Origin: Variovorax fucosicus
GTDB lineage: Bacteria > Pseudomonadota > Gammaproteobacteria > Burkholderiales > Burkholderiaceae_C
Direction of reading: 5' to 3'
Length of the DNA: 64,000 nucleotides
Assembly (NCBI RefSeq): GCF_030316825.1
Contig: NZ_JASZYU010000001.1
Coordinates: 2,418,001 to 2,482,000, forward strand
How positions within the stretch are numbered: the stretch's first letter is position 1; every line of letters starts with the position of its first letter. The notes beneath the pieces were generated by a model. That model searched no databases and was not told the DNA's origin. It worked only from the letters and a program-made list of their open reading frames with translations. Both the position numbers and the translations under genes were made by a program. Shown here piece after piece: positions 35,248 through 45,309 of the stretch.

Positions 35248-37341
35248 ATGGATTGGTTGTCGAGGTTTGTGATTGCAACGGCGCTGTTCGCCACACCCTG
35301 GGCTGTTGTTGCGCAGCCGGCACCCGATGCGGAAGCCGCCGCGAGCAAACAGGAAAAGGCGCGGCTGGCCGATACCGACACCCTGCTCGCGCTCACCAAC
35401 GACGGCGCCATTCTTTATTCGCAGGATGCGGTCAAGCTCTCGGGCTACCAGTACTGCAGCCAGGCCGTGGCGCTGGCGGAGGCCGGCGAGTTCCGCCAGA
35501 GCGTGCGCGCAGCCAGCAAGGCGCTGCACCTGGCCAACGCCACGCGCGACCCCAATCTGCTGGCCATGGCCAACCGGGATCTGGCCATCGTCTACAGCTA
35601 TTCGGGCCAGCTCGACAAGGCGGAAGAATTTGCGCGCGAGGCACTGCGCCATCCGGCGCGCGAGCCCAAGCTGGTGGTCGGGCCGGTCAACAAGGTCATT
35701 GGTGACGTGCAGACGCGCCGCGGCGACTATGCGGCGGCCGTGCTCAGCTACGACACCGCGCTGGCCAACAGCTCCGAGCGCTATGCGCCGCTGGTCACGT
35801 CGTCGCTGATCAATGCGCTGATCGAATCCGGCGATGCCGCGCGCGCCCGCCAGCTGCTCGGCACCCTGCCGGCGCCGAAAGACGCACCGCTCGCCGCCCA
35901 GCTCGACCGCACCCGCGCCAGGCTGCTGCTGGCCGAGAAGAAGCCGGCGGAGGCGCGCGACCTGTACCGCCAGCTCACCACGCGCCAGGTTGGCACCGAC
36001 TCCGGCTACTACCAGCTCTGGGCCTGGGACGGTGTCAGCCGCAGCGAACTTGCCCTCGGCCAGAAGCAGGCCGCGGCCGAGGCTGTAGGCCGTGCGCTCA
36101 GCGGCGTGGATGCAGTTCGCGCCAAGTTCCGCAGCGAAGAATTCAAGATGGGGCTGTTCTCCGACCTGCAGTCGGTGTTCGAGCGCGCGGTCGGTCTCTA
36201 CAGCGATGTGGGGGACACGCGCCAGGCCTTCGAAGTCAGCGAGCGCAGCCGCTCGCGCGCGCTGCTCGACGCGGTGCGCGGCCGGGCGCAGCTGAGCGAC
36301 GAGGCCGCGGCAACGGTGGATCTGGCGACGCTGCAGCGCACGCTCAAGGCCGATGAGCGCGTGGTGCAGTTCCATTCGCTGCCGGACCGCCTGCAGGTCT
36401 GGGTGGTCGGCCCCACCGACATCCAGGCCCAGAGCATTCCGGTGAAGCGAGACGAACTCACCGAGCTGGTGGAGGGCTTTCGCAACTCGGTAGTGCGGGG
36501 CCGCCGCACGGCCATTGCCAACGGCGACAAGCTCGGCGCGGCGCTGCTGGGGCCGCTCAAGCTGCAGCCCGGCCAGCGCCTGGTGATCGTGCCGCACGGG
36601 CCCTTGCACTACCTGCCGTTCCAGGCGCTGCGGCTCGATGGCCGCTATGTGATCGAAACCTACCCGGTGTCGGTGGCGCCATCGATGAGCATCGCGGTGC
36701 AGCTCGCACAGCGCTCGCCGCGCATCGATGCATCGCTCACCGCGTTCGGCAATCCGCGCATCGAGGACAAGTACGACCTGCCCGGCGCCGAAACCGAGGT
36801 GCGCGAAATCGCGCAGCTGTTCCCGCGCAAGAACGTCTACATGGGCGCGGCCGCCACGAAGACGCAGTTCCGCGACGTGGCCTCGCGCTCGCCGCTGATG
36901 CACGTGGCGGCGCATGCCGAGGCCGACCAGGTCGACCCGCTGTACTCGCGCATCCTGCTGGCCAACGAAGGCGGCAAGCAGAACTTTCTCGAGGCGCACG
37001 AAATCATCGGCATGTCGATGCAGGGTGGGGCGCTGGTCACGCTGTCGGCCTGCGAGTCGGGCCTGGGCAAGATCGCGCAGGGCGACGAGGTGCTCGGCTT
37101 CACGCGCTCGTTCCTGTCGGCCGGCGCATCGAGCCTGATCGCTTCGCTCTGGCCGGTGTCCGACGACGCCACCGCGGTGCTGATGAGCACGCTCTACACC
37201 GAGCTCTCCAAAGGCCGCGACATCCAGCGTGCGATGCAGGCCGGACAACTCGCGGTGTTGAAGAACCCCAGCATGTCCCACCCCTTCTTCTGGGCTCCGT
37301 TCAATCTGATCGGCAACTGGCGCCTCACGGTAGGAAGCTGA
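35248..37341 (+). CDS. Secreted TPR-CHAT domain (caspase-like) protein
   Basis: The 697-residue protein has a signal peptide (DWLSRFVIATALFATPWAVVA, cleavage near AQPA). Tetratricopeptide-like helices span about 60-330 (CSQAVALAEAGEFRQSVRAASKAL ... LDKAEEFAREAL). A C-terminal CHAT domain (about 400-697) follows. The catalytic dyad is H556 in HVAAHAEAD and C602 in LSACESG; the downstream AGASSLIASLWPVSDDATAVLM is the CHAT signature. CHAT proteins are peptidases related to caspases and separase. Export to the periplasm is inferred from the signal. It is the first gene of a likely operon with tpsB (2 bases later) and tpsA, so processing of the TpsA exoprotein or quality control of its secretion is the natural hypothesis. 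Confidence 0.9.
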   Translation: MDWLSRFVIATALFATPWAVVAQPAPDAEAAASKQEKARLADTDTLLALTNDGAILYSQDAVKLSGYQYCSQAVALAEAGEFRQSVRAASKALHLANATRDPNLLAMANRDLAIVYSYSGQLDKAEEFAREALRHPAREPKLVVGPVNKVIGDVQTRRGDYAAAVLSYDTALANSSERYAPLVTSSLINALIESGDAARARQLLGTLPAPKDAPLAAQLDRTRARLLLAEKKPAEARDLYRQLTTRQVGTDSGYYQLWAWDGVSRSELALGQKQAAAEAVGRALSGVDAVRAKFRSEEFKMGLFSDLQSVFERAVGLYSDVGDTRQAFEVSERSRSRALLDAVRGRAQLSDEAAATVDLATLQRTLKADERVVQFHSLPDRLQVWVVGPTDIQAQSIPVKRDELTELVEGFRNSVVRGRRTAIANGDKLGAALLGPLKLQPGQRLVIVPHGPLHYLPFQALRLDGRYVIETYPVSVAPSMSIAVQLAQRSPRIDASLTAFGNPRIEDKYDLPGAETEVREIAQLFPRKNVYMGAAATKTQFRDVASRSPLMHVAAHAEADQVDPLYSRILLANEGGKQNFLEAHEIIGMSMQGGALVTLSACESGLGKIAQGDEVLGFTRSFLSAGASSLIASLWPVSDDATAVLMSTLYTELSKGRDIQRAMQAGQLAVLKNPSMSHPFFWAPFNLIGNWRLTVGS

Positions 37342-37343
37342 AC

Positions 37344-39083
37344 ATGCGAGCTCAAGTGAACCACCGGACCGCCGCCGTACTGCGCGCACAACCCCGTCAG
37401 ATCGCCATTGCCGCCGGCGCCTTGGTCGGCACCGTGCTGCTGCTGATCGCGGCGCAGCGCGCGCAGGCCGCCGAGCCTGCGGCGGCGACCACTTTGCTGC
37501 CGACCCAGAACCGCTGCGACGGCTGCAGCCGGCCGCTGGCCCAGGCCGCGGTGGTGACGCCGCAGAACCTGCCTGCGGCGCCGCCTCAGGAAACCCGGTT
37601 CCGCCTCAACGACCTGCGCCTGAACGGCGCGCAGGCGCTGCCGGCCGAAGACCTCCAGGCCATCACCCAGCCCTACATCGGCCGCGACGTTGCGCTCGGC
37701 GATCTGGAGGCGCTGGCCCAGGCCATCACCGCCAAATACCGGGAGCGCGGCTACTTCCTGGCGACCGCCGTGGTGCCGGTGCAGACCGTGCGCGACGGCA
37801 TTGTGGAAATCAGCGTGATCGAAGGCCGCCTCGGCAAGGTCGACGTGCTGGTGGCGCCCGATGCGCCGCTCAGCGAGCAGCGCGTGCGCGCCTTCCTCGC
37901 GCCGCTGCAGCCCGGCGAAGCGGTCAATGCACAGAGCTACGAACGCGCGATGCTGCTGTTGTCGGACCAGCCCGGCGTGCGCGTGTCGTCGGGCCTGCAG
38001 GAAGGCACGCAAACCGGCACCACCGACCTGTCGGTCGAGGTCGCCGCAGCGCCGCGCTATGCGTTCACGGCAGAGGCCGACAACCATGGCACCAAGGAGT
38101 CGGGCCGCTACCGCGTCGGCGGCACCGCGCGCTGGCTCAGTCCGTTCGGCATCGGCGACAACCTCGATGCGCGCGTGATGGTGTCGAACAACAACGCGCT
38201 CCAGTTCGGGCGGCTTTCCTACGAGGCGCCGCTGGGCGGCAGCGGCCTGCGCGTTGGTGTCGGCGCTGCGCGCGTCAGCTACGAGCTCGGCGGCGAGTTC
38301 GAGGAGCTCGGCGCGCAGGGCAGGGCCAACGTGTTCGACGTGTCGCTCAACTACCCGGTGATCCGGCAGCGCCAGCAGAACCTGTTTCTGCGCCTCAGCG
38401 CCGATCTGAAGGATCTCACCGACAACATGGACGCGTTCCAGTTCAGCGCGAAGAAGCGCGTGCGCGGGCTGGGGCTGGGCTGGACATGGGAGCGCCGCGA
38501 CGACGTGCTGGGGGGCGGCTACTGGGCCAGTTCGGGCACGCTCTACCATGGCTCGCTGTCGATCCGCGATACGCAAAGCCTTCAGCTCGACCAGAGCGAA
38601 GCCGGGCGCCGCACCGAGGGCGGTTTCAACAAGCTGACGTTCCAGCTGTCGCGGCTGCAGGCGGTCGTGCCGAACCACTCGCTGTATGTGTCGGTGGGTG
38701 GGCAGTGGGCCAGCAAGAACCTCGATCCTTCCGAGAAGCTGTCGCTCGGTGGTGCGCGCGCGGTGCGTGCCTATTCGTCGAGCGAGGCGCTGGTGGACGA
38801 GGGCCTGATCGGCACCGTCGAATGGCGCTGGTCGGTGAACAACGAGTTCACGCCCTTCGTGTTCTACGACGCGGCCCGCGGCAAGCACGCGCGCCGCCCG
38901 ACCCTCTTCGACACGGAGAACAGCATCAGCCTGCGCGGCTACGGCATCGGGCTTTCGTGGTCGCGGCCGGGCAACTTCTCGATCAACACCACGCTGGCCT
39001 GGCGCGATGGCACACGGCCGGCGCAGACCGACGGCGGCGGCCGCAATCCGAGGCTCTACGTGCAGGCGCAGAAGAGTTTCTAG
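37344..39083 (+). CDS. tpsB: TpsB outer-membrane transporter (ShlB/FhaC/HecB family)
   Basis: The 579-residue protein follows the CHAT gene at once and has AGGAAG seven bases upstream of its ATG. The N-terminus has a signal-like hydrophobic stretch (IAIAAGALVGTVLLLIAAQ). A POTRA domain (about 75-155: RLNDLRLNGAQALPAEDLQ ... YRERGYFLATAVVPVQ ... VEISVIEGRLGKV) precedes the 16-strand barrel (about 210-579), which includes YTFTAEADNHGTKESGRYRVGGTAR-like strands, the LGLGWTWERRDD strand, and a VRAYSSSEALVDEG plug-loop motif. It threads the TpsA protein through the outer membrane. A 73-base gap separates it from the tpsA ATG. Confidence 0.95.
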   Translation: MRAQVNHRTAAVLRAQPRQIAIAAGALVGTVLLLIAAQRAQAAEPAAATTLLPTQNRCDGCSRPLAQAAVVTPQNLPAAPPQETRFRLNDLRLNGAQALPAEDLQAITQPYIGRDVALGDLEALAQAITAKYRERGYFLATAVVPVQTVRDGIVEISVIEGRLGKVDVLVAPDAPLSEQRVRAFLAPLQPGEAVNAQSYERAMLLLSDQPGVRVSSGLQEGTQTGTTDLSVEVAAAPRYAFTAEADNHGTKESGRYRVGGTARWLSPFGIGDNLDARVMVSNNNALQFGRLSYEAPLGGSGLRVGVGAARVSYELGGEFEELGAQGRANVFDVSLNYPVIRQRQQNLFLRLSADLKDLTDNMDAFQFSAKKRVRGLGLGWTWERRDDVLGGGYWASSGTLYHGSLSIRDTQSLQLDQSEAGRRTEGGFNKLTFQLSRLQAVVPNHSLYVSVGGQWASKNLDPSEKLSLGGARAVRAYSSSEALVDEGLIGTVEWRWSVNNEFTPFVFYDAARGKHARRPTLFDTENSISLRGYGIGLSWSRPGNFSINTTLAWRDGTRPAQTDGGGRNPRLYVQAQKSF

Positions 39084-39156
39084 CCATGCGCGCAACGCCG
39101 TCAGCCGTCCCCCACACAGCAGCCATCGATCCGGAACGGACGAAGGGAGTGCCCGC

Positions 39157-42100
39157 ATGAAGAACCGTCCCTCCGCCACCGCGCCGCACCGGCTCCGGTT
39201 GCGCCCGCTGGCCCTGTCGCTGGCCTGCATCGGCTTGGCGCCCGCCGGCGCGCAGGTGCTGCCGAGCTGGAACAACTACGCGGTGCCACTGAATGGCGGC
39301 ACCGTCACCGTGGGCACGCCCGCCAATCTGCCTGGCGGCGGCCAGCAACTGGGCATCAACCAGAGTTCGCTGCGCGCCATCATCAACTGGCAGAGCTTCT
39401 CGATCGGCGCCAAGGACCAGGTCAACATCAACCAGCAGCTGGGCGCCAGCAGCGTGCTGCTCAACCGGGTGGTGAACAGCGGGCCGCGCTCCGAGATCGC
39501 CGGGCTGCTGACGGCGCCGGGCCGCGTCTACGTCATCAACCCCGCGGGCGTTCTGTTCGGGCCGACCGCGCAGGTCAACGTGGGCGGGCTGGTCGCGTCC
39601 ACGCTCGACATCGCTGGCTCCGACCAGGACGCACGCAATGCCACGTTCATGGCCGGGGGCGTGCTCAACCCGCTCACCGGTGCGCGTGAACTCAGCTTTG
39701 CCGGGCCGGCCAACGGCGTCGGCGAAGTGACGGTGGAAGCCGGCGCCCGCCTCACCGCCACCGGTGTCGAAGGGCGCAACGGCGTGATCGCGCTGATGGG
39801 CGCAACGGTGGTAAACCGCGGCGAGATCAACGTTGCGCGCGGCAGCGCCGGCCTGCTGGCCGGCAACCAGGTCGTGGTGATCGACCCCGTGGGCGACGGC
39901 CTCACCACCTTCCGCATTCCCACCACCAACTCGGCGGACAACGCGCGGGTCGACAACGTCGTCGACGCCAAGGCGCCCGAAGGCGCGGTCAGCGGCCGCA
40001 TCATGGCCGACGGCGGGCTGATCGCCCTGATGGCGGGCTCGGCCAATCCGGGTGCCACCGTGGTCAACCAGCAAGGCACGCTGCAGGCACGCTCGCTGCA
40101 GAACCGCAACGGCGAGATCGTGCTCGCCGGCCTCGGCAGCGGCACGGCCCACAACGTGGTCGCGGTCGGCGGCACGCTCGATGTGTCGGGCAGCGGCGCC
40201 GGCACCAGTGGCGGCACGATCAAGGTCGAGGGCGACATGCTGCGCATCCAGGATGCGAACCTGCGCGCCGGCGGTGCTGTCGGCACGGCCAACGGGCAGG
40301 TGCAGATCGTGTCGAACGCCGACCTGCTGGTGCAGGCCGCCGACAGCAATCCGGAGGTCGACGGCACCAGCACGGTCGCGGCGCAGGTGATCGGCCAGTC
40401 GCTCGGCCGGGGTGCCGACGTCACGCTCACCAGCCGCGCCGCCAAGGTGGGCGGTGTCGGCGGCTGGGGCGTGACCTTCGACAACAACGCGCAGGTCGTG
40501 AAGAACGAGGGCGGCAACGCGCGTCTGGCCGTCAACTCGAACCGCAACATCGAGATGCGCGCCGGCTCGGCGATCCAGTCCAAGGCCGGCGCGCTGGCCG
40601 TCGACTTCAATGCGGACGCGGCCGGCTCCCTTGCATCGGATCCGGTGGCGGTGGGCGCGGTGCCGGCGCGCGGCGCGATCGTGCTGCAGGACGCGACCAT
40701 CGAGACCAACGGCGGCAACATCCGCTTCTACGGGCAGAGCGACGCGGTGAACGGCCGCGCGGTCAGCGGCCAGGTGCAGGAGTTCCCGGTCGATCTCGAT
40801 CCGATCGTGCGCCAGACCGCGGGCATCGAGGTCAACCGCAGCACGCTCTCCACCTGCGGCGTGGCCGAGGCCAGTTGCACCGGCGGCGGCAGCATCAGCC
40901 TGCGCGGCGAAGGGGCCTCGTGGCAGTTCACGCAGCAGATCGCCGGCGAAGACGTGCTCGATATCGACGGCAGATCCGGCGTTTCGATCCAGGGCAGCAA
41001 CCTTCGAAGCGGCTCGGGCGCGATCACGCTGCAGGGCCGCGGCGGCTTCGGGATCTTCTCGGCCGGCGTGGAGACCGGCAGCTTCTACGACGGCGAGACC
41101 TTCACCGACTCGCGCATTGCCTCGGCCAGCGGCAATGTGTCGATCATCGGCAGCGGCAGCAAGTGGAACGCGGGCGATCCCGTCGGTGCATCGATGGATG
41201 CCGGCGTTGGCGTGGCGATGGGCTCGACCACGATCGTCACCGGCGGCAACGTGTCGATCAGCGGTACCGGCGGCGACATCAGCGGCGTGACGACGGACGC
41301 GCAGTTCCTTGCGCTCGCGGCGAAGGTGCCCACCGGCAGCTTCCACGCGGAGGGCACCGGCGTCGACATCGACGGCGTCGACATCACGGCCGGAAAGGGC
41401 AAGTCGATCACCATCACCGGCTCGGCCGGCAGCCAGGCCTTTTTCGTGAGCAAGGATGCGGGTGGCGCGCCCGTTCTGGATCTCGACTTCACGCCAGCCA
41501 GCGCGGTCAGCATTTCGGGCGCGCACATCGTGGCCGAGAGCGGCCGCATCGCGATCCAGGGCGGCACCGGCACGGTCGACCTCGATGCCTGCTGTTCAAG
41601 CTCCACGCCGGAGAATCCGGGGCTGCTGCTCAGCACGGCCAGCACCACCGGCCCCGGCGGTGCCATCGACATCAGCGGCCGCAACGTGCGGGTTCAGGGC
41701 TACAACAGCGAAGGTGTTTCGTACGCCCGGCTGGATGCCAGTGGCGCCGGGCAGGCGGGCACCCTCGACATCCGCGCCGTCGCTGCCGACGGCGTCGCCA
41801 ACAGCGGCGTGCTGGGCATCGACTTCAACGTGGCCATGACGGCCAACGCGCTCTCGCCCACCGGCAACGGCGGCAGCATCCGCGTGCTGGGCGACAACAC
41901 CCTGCGCGCCTACGGCAGCTTCGAGGCCAAGGGCGGATCGGCCGGCGGCAACGGCGGCTTCGTGGAAACCTCGGGCGGCGCGTTCGACCTGACCGGCGTA
42001 CGGGTGAACACCTCCGCGCCTGGCGGCAAGGCCGGCAACTGGCTGATCGACCCCTACAACGTCGACATCGTGTCCGGCATTGCCACCGGCAGCCTGACCG

Positions 42101-44529
42101 GCAATCCTTTCGCGCCGCTGGCCGATTCGGTGATCCAGGACGGCGACATCAACGCGGCGCTGGTCAACGGCGACGTCACCATCACCACCGGCGTGGGCGG
42201 TCCTCCGCTGCAGGGCGACATTACATTCGATGACGCGAACATCCTGTACACCGGCGCGGCCGGGCGCACCTTCCGGCTCGACGCGCACCGCAGCATCCGC
42301 GCCAACGGCGGCACCACCATCTCCGCCTACACCCCGCTGGGACAGCCGACCGCAGGCGCGCTCAATGTGGTCTTCAACGCCGATGCCAACGGCGGCGGGC
42401 TGGCCACCGGGGGCGGCCAGGTCAGCTACAGCGGTCAGATCTACACCAACGGCGGCAACGTGGTGATGAACGGCGCATGGGCCAACCCCGCCAGCTCGGG
42501 CTGCAGCATCTGCCTCGACGGCCCGCTGATCGACACCCGCGCCGGCAATACGGAACTGGTGCTGAACTCGGGCGTCTTCACCGGCGGCAGCAACCTGGCC
42601 GCCGGCGGCAACGTGCAGCTGACCGGCCGCACCATCGGGCCCGGCACCGCGGCGCAGGTTCTGGCCGGCGTGGACATCAACGGCACGCGCATCAGCACCT
42701 CCACCGGCAACGTCGGCATCCTCGGCAGCAGCACCATTGCCAGCGGCGTGGTGATCGAGTCGGTCGGACCGGGTTCGGGCGGCGGCATCTTCACCACCAG
42801 CGGCAGCATCGCGATCACGGGCATCGGCAGCTACACACCCAACAGCACCACCGGGCCGGGGCACGGCGTGGTGGTCGGCGGCACGACCTTCGCCACGACC
42901 GGCGCACCGACGTTGCAGACCACCAGCGGCAACATCGACATCAGCGGCGTGCGCCTGGCCGGCGGGCCGGTCTCCGGCAACGGCGTGCTGCTCGCAGGCC
43001 GCTCGCTCGTCGCTACCACCGGCGGCGGCAACATCACCGTCACCGGCGAGTCGCAGGGCAATGGCGCCGGCGTGCTGATCCAGCCCGAACTCAACGGCAC
43101 CTTCGGCACCATCGCCAGCGGCCAGATCGTGGGCAGCAACAACGTGGTGCTGCGGGCGTCGAACGACGGCAGCACCGACGCGCTGGTGATCGGTGCGCGC
43201 ACCACGGGCGCCACCGTCAGCGCGGCTTCGGTGCTCAACCTGCGGCCCGGCGGCCTGAACGTGGCCGGCACGCCGGACGCCTATGCCGCCACCGCGGTCG
43301 ACCGCACGGCCAACGCGATCACGCTGGGTGGCGCGGCCAGCCTCGGCTTTGCAGTCTCGGCCGCCGAGCTGGCGCGCCTGAGCGCGCCCACCCTCGTGGC
43401 CGGCAGCAACGCGCACGCCGGCAACATCGACGTGGTGGGCCCGCTGGCGCTGGGCTCGGCGCTCACGCTGCAGAACGGCGGGGGCGGCAACATCACGCTT
43501 GGCGCGCCGGTGTCGGCCACCCAACTCGGCCTGGTGAGCGCCGGCAACATCACGCAGGCCGCCGGCGCCAACATCGCGGCCGGCACGCTGCTGGCGCGTT
43601 CCAGCGGGGGCAGTGTGCTGCTGGGCAATGCGGGCAACGACGTCGCAGTGGTCGCCGGCGGCGCGGCGGGACGCTTCGAATACGTGGACGCCAACGCGCT
43701 GACGCTCGGCTCGGCCTCGGTGATCGGCTACGACGCGGCGGGCAACCTGCCGCAGTTGCTGTCGGCCACCTCGATGTCGGCCGATACGGTGTTCGTGCGC
43801 ACGCTCAGCCAGGATCTCTCGCTCAACGGCAGCGTCAGCAGCACCAGCGGCGCCGACCTGGTGGCGGCCGGCCGCTTCCAGAACCTCGGTCCCAACACCA
43901 TGAGCGGCGCGCCGTGGCGCATCTGGGCCGACACCTGGGTGGGCGAAAGCCGCGGCGGCGTGGCGGGCTCGGGCCTGCTGCCCAACCTGTACCACTGCGC
44001 CTACCTGGGGCTCTGCACGGTCACGGTCTCGCCCGGCGACAACCACTTCATCTATGCGCAGCAACCGGTGGCGACGGTGTTCGCCAACAGTGCGACGCGG
44101 CCGTTCGGCTTTCCCAATCCGTTCTTCACCTACAGCATCAGCGGCCTGATCCTGGGCGACACCGGCGTGAGCTTCAACGGCGTGCTGTCGACCACGGCCG
44201 GCCTCTACAGCCTGCCGGGCTTCTACCCGATCAACGGCAGCTTCAGTTCGGCGGCCGGCTACGCGGTCAACGTGGTGCCCGGCACGCTGCGCGTGAGCGC
44301 GGCGCTCGACTTGCCCAAGGTCGATGTGCTGCGCGACCTGCCGACCACCTACCTGTACGACCGCAACATCGGCCAGGCGCCGATCTGCCTGGCGACCGGG
44401 CCGCTCGACGGCGACCGTTCGCAGCAGGGCGGCGATGTGTTGGCGCGCGAATGGTCGCGCGTGCGCTCGCGGCCGAACCTGCTGAACTGCGTCGACACCG
44501 AGCGCAAGAACGGCTGCGCCGATTTCTAG
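39157..44529 (+). CDS. tpsA: TpsA filamentous-haemagglutinin-like exoprotein
   Basis: The 1790-residue protein starts at the ATG at 39157 with a GAAGGGA site; residues 1-31 form a signal peptide ending AGAQ. The TPS secretion domain (about 40-310) contains INQSSLRAIINWQSFSIGAKDQVNIN and the NPAGVLFG motif (N128), where most family members have NPNG. The middle is a long beta-helix of GG-rich repeats. The C-terminal 200 residues include an MBG/YDG-like segment (FGFPNPFFTYSISGLILGD). The protein ends CVDTERKNGCADF, with two cysteines (1778, 1787) eight residues apart, recalling the C-terminal disulphide loop of HMW1-type adhesins that keeps the protein on the cell. It carries about eleven cysteines, unusual for TpsA proteins. 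Confidence 0.93.
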   Translation: MKNRPSATAPHRLRLRPLALSLACIGLAPAGAQVLPSWNNYAVPLNGGTVTVGTPANLPGGGQQLGINQSSLRAIINWQSFSIGAKDQVNINQQLGASSVLLNRVVNSGPRSEIAGLLTAPGRVYVINPAGVLFGPTAQVNVGGLVASTLDIAGSDQDARNATFMAGGVLNPLTGARELSFAGPANGVGEVTVEAGARLTATGVEGRNGVIALMGATVVNRGEINVARGSAGLLAGNQVVVIDPVGDGLTTFRIPTTNSADNARVDNVVDAKAPEGAVSGRIMADGGLIALMAGSANPGATVVNQQGTLQARSLQNRNGEIVLAGLGSGTAHNVVAVGGTLDVSGSGAGTSGGTIKVEGDMLRIQDANLRAGGAVGTANGQVQIVSNADLLVQAADSNPEVDGTSTVAAQVIGQSLGRGADVTLTSRAAKVGGVGGWGVTFDNNAQVVKNEGGNARLAVNSNRNIEMRAGSAIQSKAGALAVDFNADAAGSLASDPVAVGAVPARGAIVLQDATIETNGGNIRFYGQSDAVNGRAVSGQVQEFPVDLDPIVRQTAGIEVNRSTLSTCGVAEASCTGGGSISLRGEGASWQFTQQIAGEDVLDIDGRSGVSIQGSNLRSGSGAITLQGRGGFGIFSAGVETGSFYDGETFTDSRIASASGNVSIIGSGSKWNAGDPVGASMDAGVGVAMGSTTIVTGGNVSISGTGGDISGVTTDAQFLALAAKVPTGSFHAEGTGVDIDGVDITAGKGKSITITGSAGSQAFFVSKDAGGAPVLDLDFTPASAVSISGAHIVAESGRIAIQGGTGTVDLDACCSSSTPENPGLLLSTASTTGPGGAIDISGRNVRVQGYNSEGVSYARLDASGAGQAGTLDIRAVAADGVANSGVLGIDFNVAMTANALSPTGNGGSIRVLGDNTLRAYGSFEAKGGSAGGNGGFVETSGGAFDLTGVRVNTSAPGGKAGNWLIDPYNVDIVSGIATGSLTGNPFAPLADSVIQDGDINAALVNGDVTITTGVGGPPLQGDITFDDANILYTGAAGRTFRLDAHRSIRANGGTTISAYTPLGQPTAGALNVVFNADANGGGLATGGGQVSYSGQIYTNGGNVVMNGAWANPASSGCSICLDGPLIDTRAGNTELVLNSGVFTGGSNLAAGGNVQLTGRTIGPGTAAQVLAGVDINGTRISTSTGNVGILGSSTIASGVVIESVGPGSGGGIFTTSGSIAITGIGSYTPNSTTGPGHGVVVGGTTFATTGAPTLQTTSGNIDISGVRLAGGPVSGNGVLLAGRSLVATTGGGNITVTGESQGNGAGVLIQPELNGTFGTIASGQIVGSNNVVLRASNDGSTDALVIGARTTGATVSAASVLNLRPGGLNVAGTPDAYAATAVDRTANAITLGGAASLGFAVSAAELARLSAPTLVAGSNAHAGNIDVVGPLALGSALTLQNGGGGNITLGAPVSATQLGLVSAGNITQAAGANIAAGTLLARSSGGSVLLGNAGNDVAVVAGGAAGRFEYVDANALTLGSASVIGYDAAGNLPQLLSATSMSADTVFVRTLSQDLSLNGSVSSTSGADLVAAGRFQNLGPNTMSGAPWRIWADTWVGESRGGVAGSGLLPNLYHCAYLGLCTVTVSPGDNHFIYAQQPVATVFANSATRPFGFPNPFFTYSISGLILGDTGVSFNGVLSTTAGLYSLPGFYPINGSFSSAAGYAVNVVPGTLRVSAALDLPKVDVLRDLPTTYLYDRNIGQAPICLATGPLDGDRSQQGGDVLAREWSRVRSRPNLLNCVDTERKNGCADF

Positions 44530-44532
44530 GGC

Positions 44533-45309
44533 TCAGCGTCCTTCGAGGGTGCGCCGCAGGTCGCCGGTGTAGGTGCGCAGGCCCTGGTGCTCCAGCCGGG
44601 AATGCGTGTCCGCGAACACCTTGCCGCCGATCGCCTGCCAGCGGCGGCAGAACGCATAGTCTTCGGTGAGGTAGCGGCCGTTGTCCGGCTCGGCCATGAC
44701 GTCGAAGAACCGGTAGTGCGGCCAGGCGGCGGCATGCGCGCCGAGCGCCGCGTCGGGCGTGTAGCGCAGTTCGGGCATGGCAGCGGCCAGCCGCGTGAAC
44801 ACCGAGCGCGCGATCAGCATGAAGCCGGTCGGCGCATCCAGCACTTCGACAAAGCCGTCGGCGTCGGTCTGCCGGATCTGCGACATGGCGTTGAACGGAA
44901 AGTGCGCGTGGCGTGCCTCGAAGTCGGCCCGGGTGGTGCCGACCGGCAGCGGCGCGCGCAGGCCTTCGGCGGGCCACCCATCGGTCTTGAGCGGGTAGAT
45001 GCCGGCCACCACCTCGTGCCCCGACAGCAGCAGGCGCAATGCGGCCTCGGGTTCGAAGCCGATGTCGGCGTCGATCCAGAACAGGTGCGTCCAGCGCGCA
45101 TCGGCCATGAACTCGGCGACCAGCCGGTTGCGGGCGCGCGTGATCAGGCTGTCGCCATCGAGAAAGCGGGTCTGCAGCGCAAAGCCGTGCGTCCAGGCCA
45201 GGTTGGACAGGCCGAGCAGGCTGCGCACGTAGGTCGATGTGAGCAGGCCACCGTAGTTGGGCGTGGCCACGAAGGGGCGGATGCCTTGCAGTGCGGACGG
45301 GTCGAGCAT
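44533..45309 (-). CDS. Glycosyltransferase-like protein (GT-A fold, Anp1/WcaA-type)
   Basis: The 258-residue protein begins MLDPSALQGIRPFVATPNYGGLLTSTYVRSL and contains FWIDADIGFEPEAALRLL, a DxD-type motif of GT-A glycosyltransferases, plus AGIYPLK and RYLTEDYAFCRRW. No signal or membrane helix is seen. Its ATG overlaps the stop of the upstream hybrid kinase by one base (TGATG), so translational coupling is likely. It converges on tpsA, ending 3 bases away. It may decorate a surface polymer or protein; the acceptor is unknown. A TTG one codon upstream is an alternative start. Confidence 0.7.
   Translation of the reverse strand: MLDPSALQGIRPFVATPNYGGLLTSTYVRSLLGLSNLAWTHGFALQTRFLDGDSLITRARNRLVAEFMADARWTHLFWIDADIGFEPEAALRLLLSGHEVVAGIYPLKTDGWPAEGLRAPLPVGTTRADFEARHAHFPFNAMSQIRQTDADGFVEVLDAPTGFMLIARSVFTRLAAAMPELRYTPDAALGAHAAAWPHYRFFDVMAEPDNGRYLTEDYAFCRRWQAIGGKVFADTHSRLEHQGLRTYTGDLRRTLEGR

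Noticed and set aside
41596..44064. Long antisense and alternative-frame open frames across tpsA
   Set aside because: They are Gly/Ala/Arg-rich shadows of the repetitive GGN-rich TpsA coding sequence.
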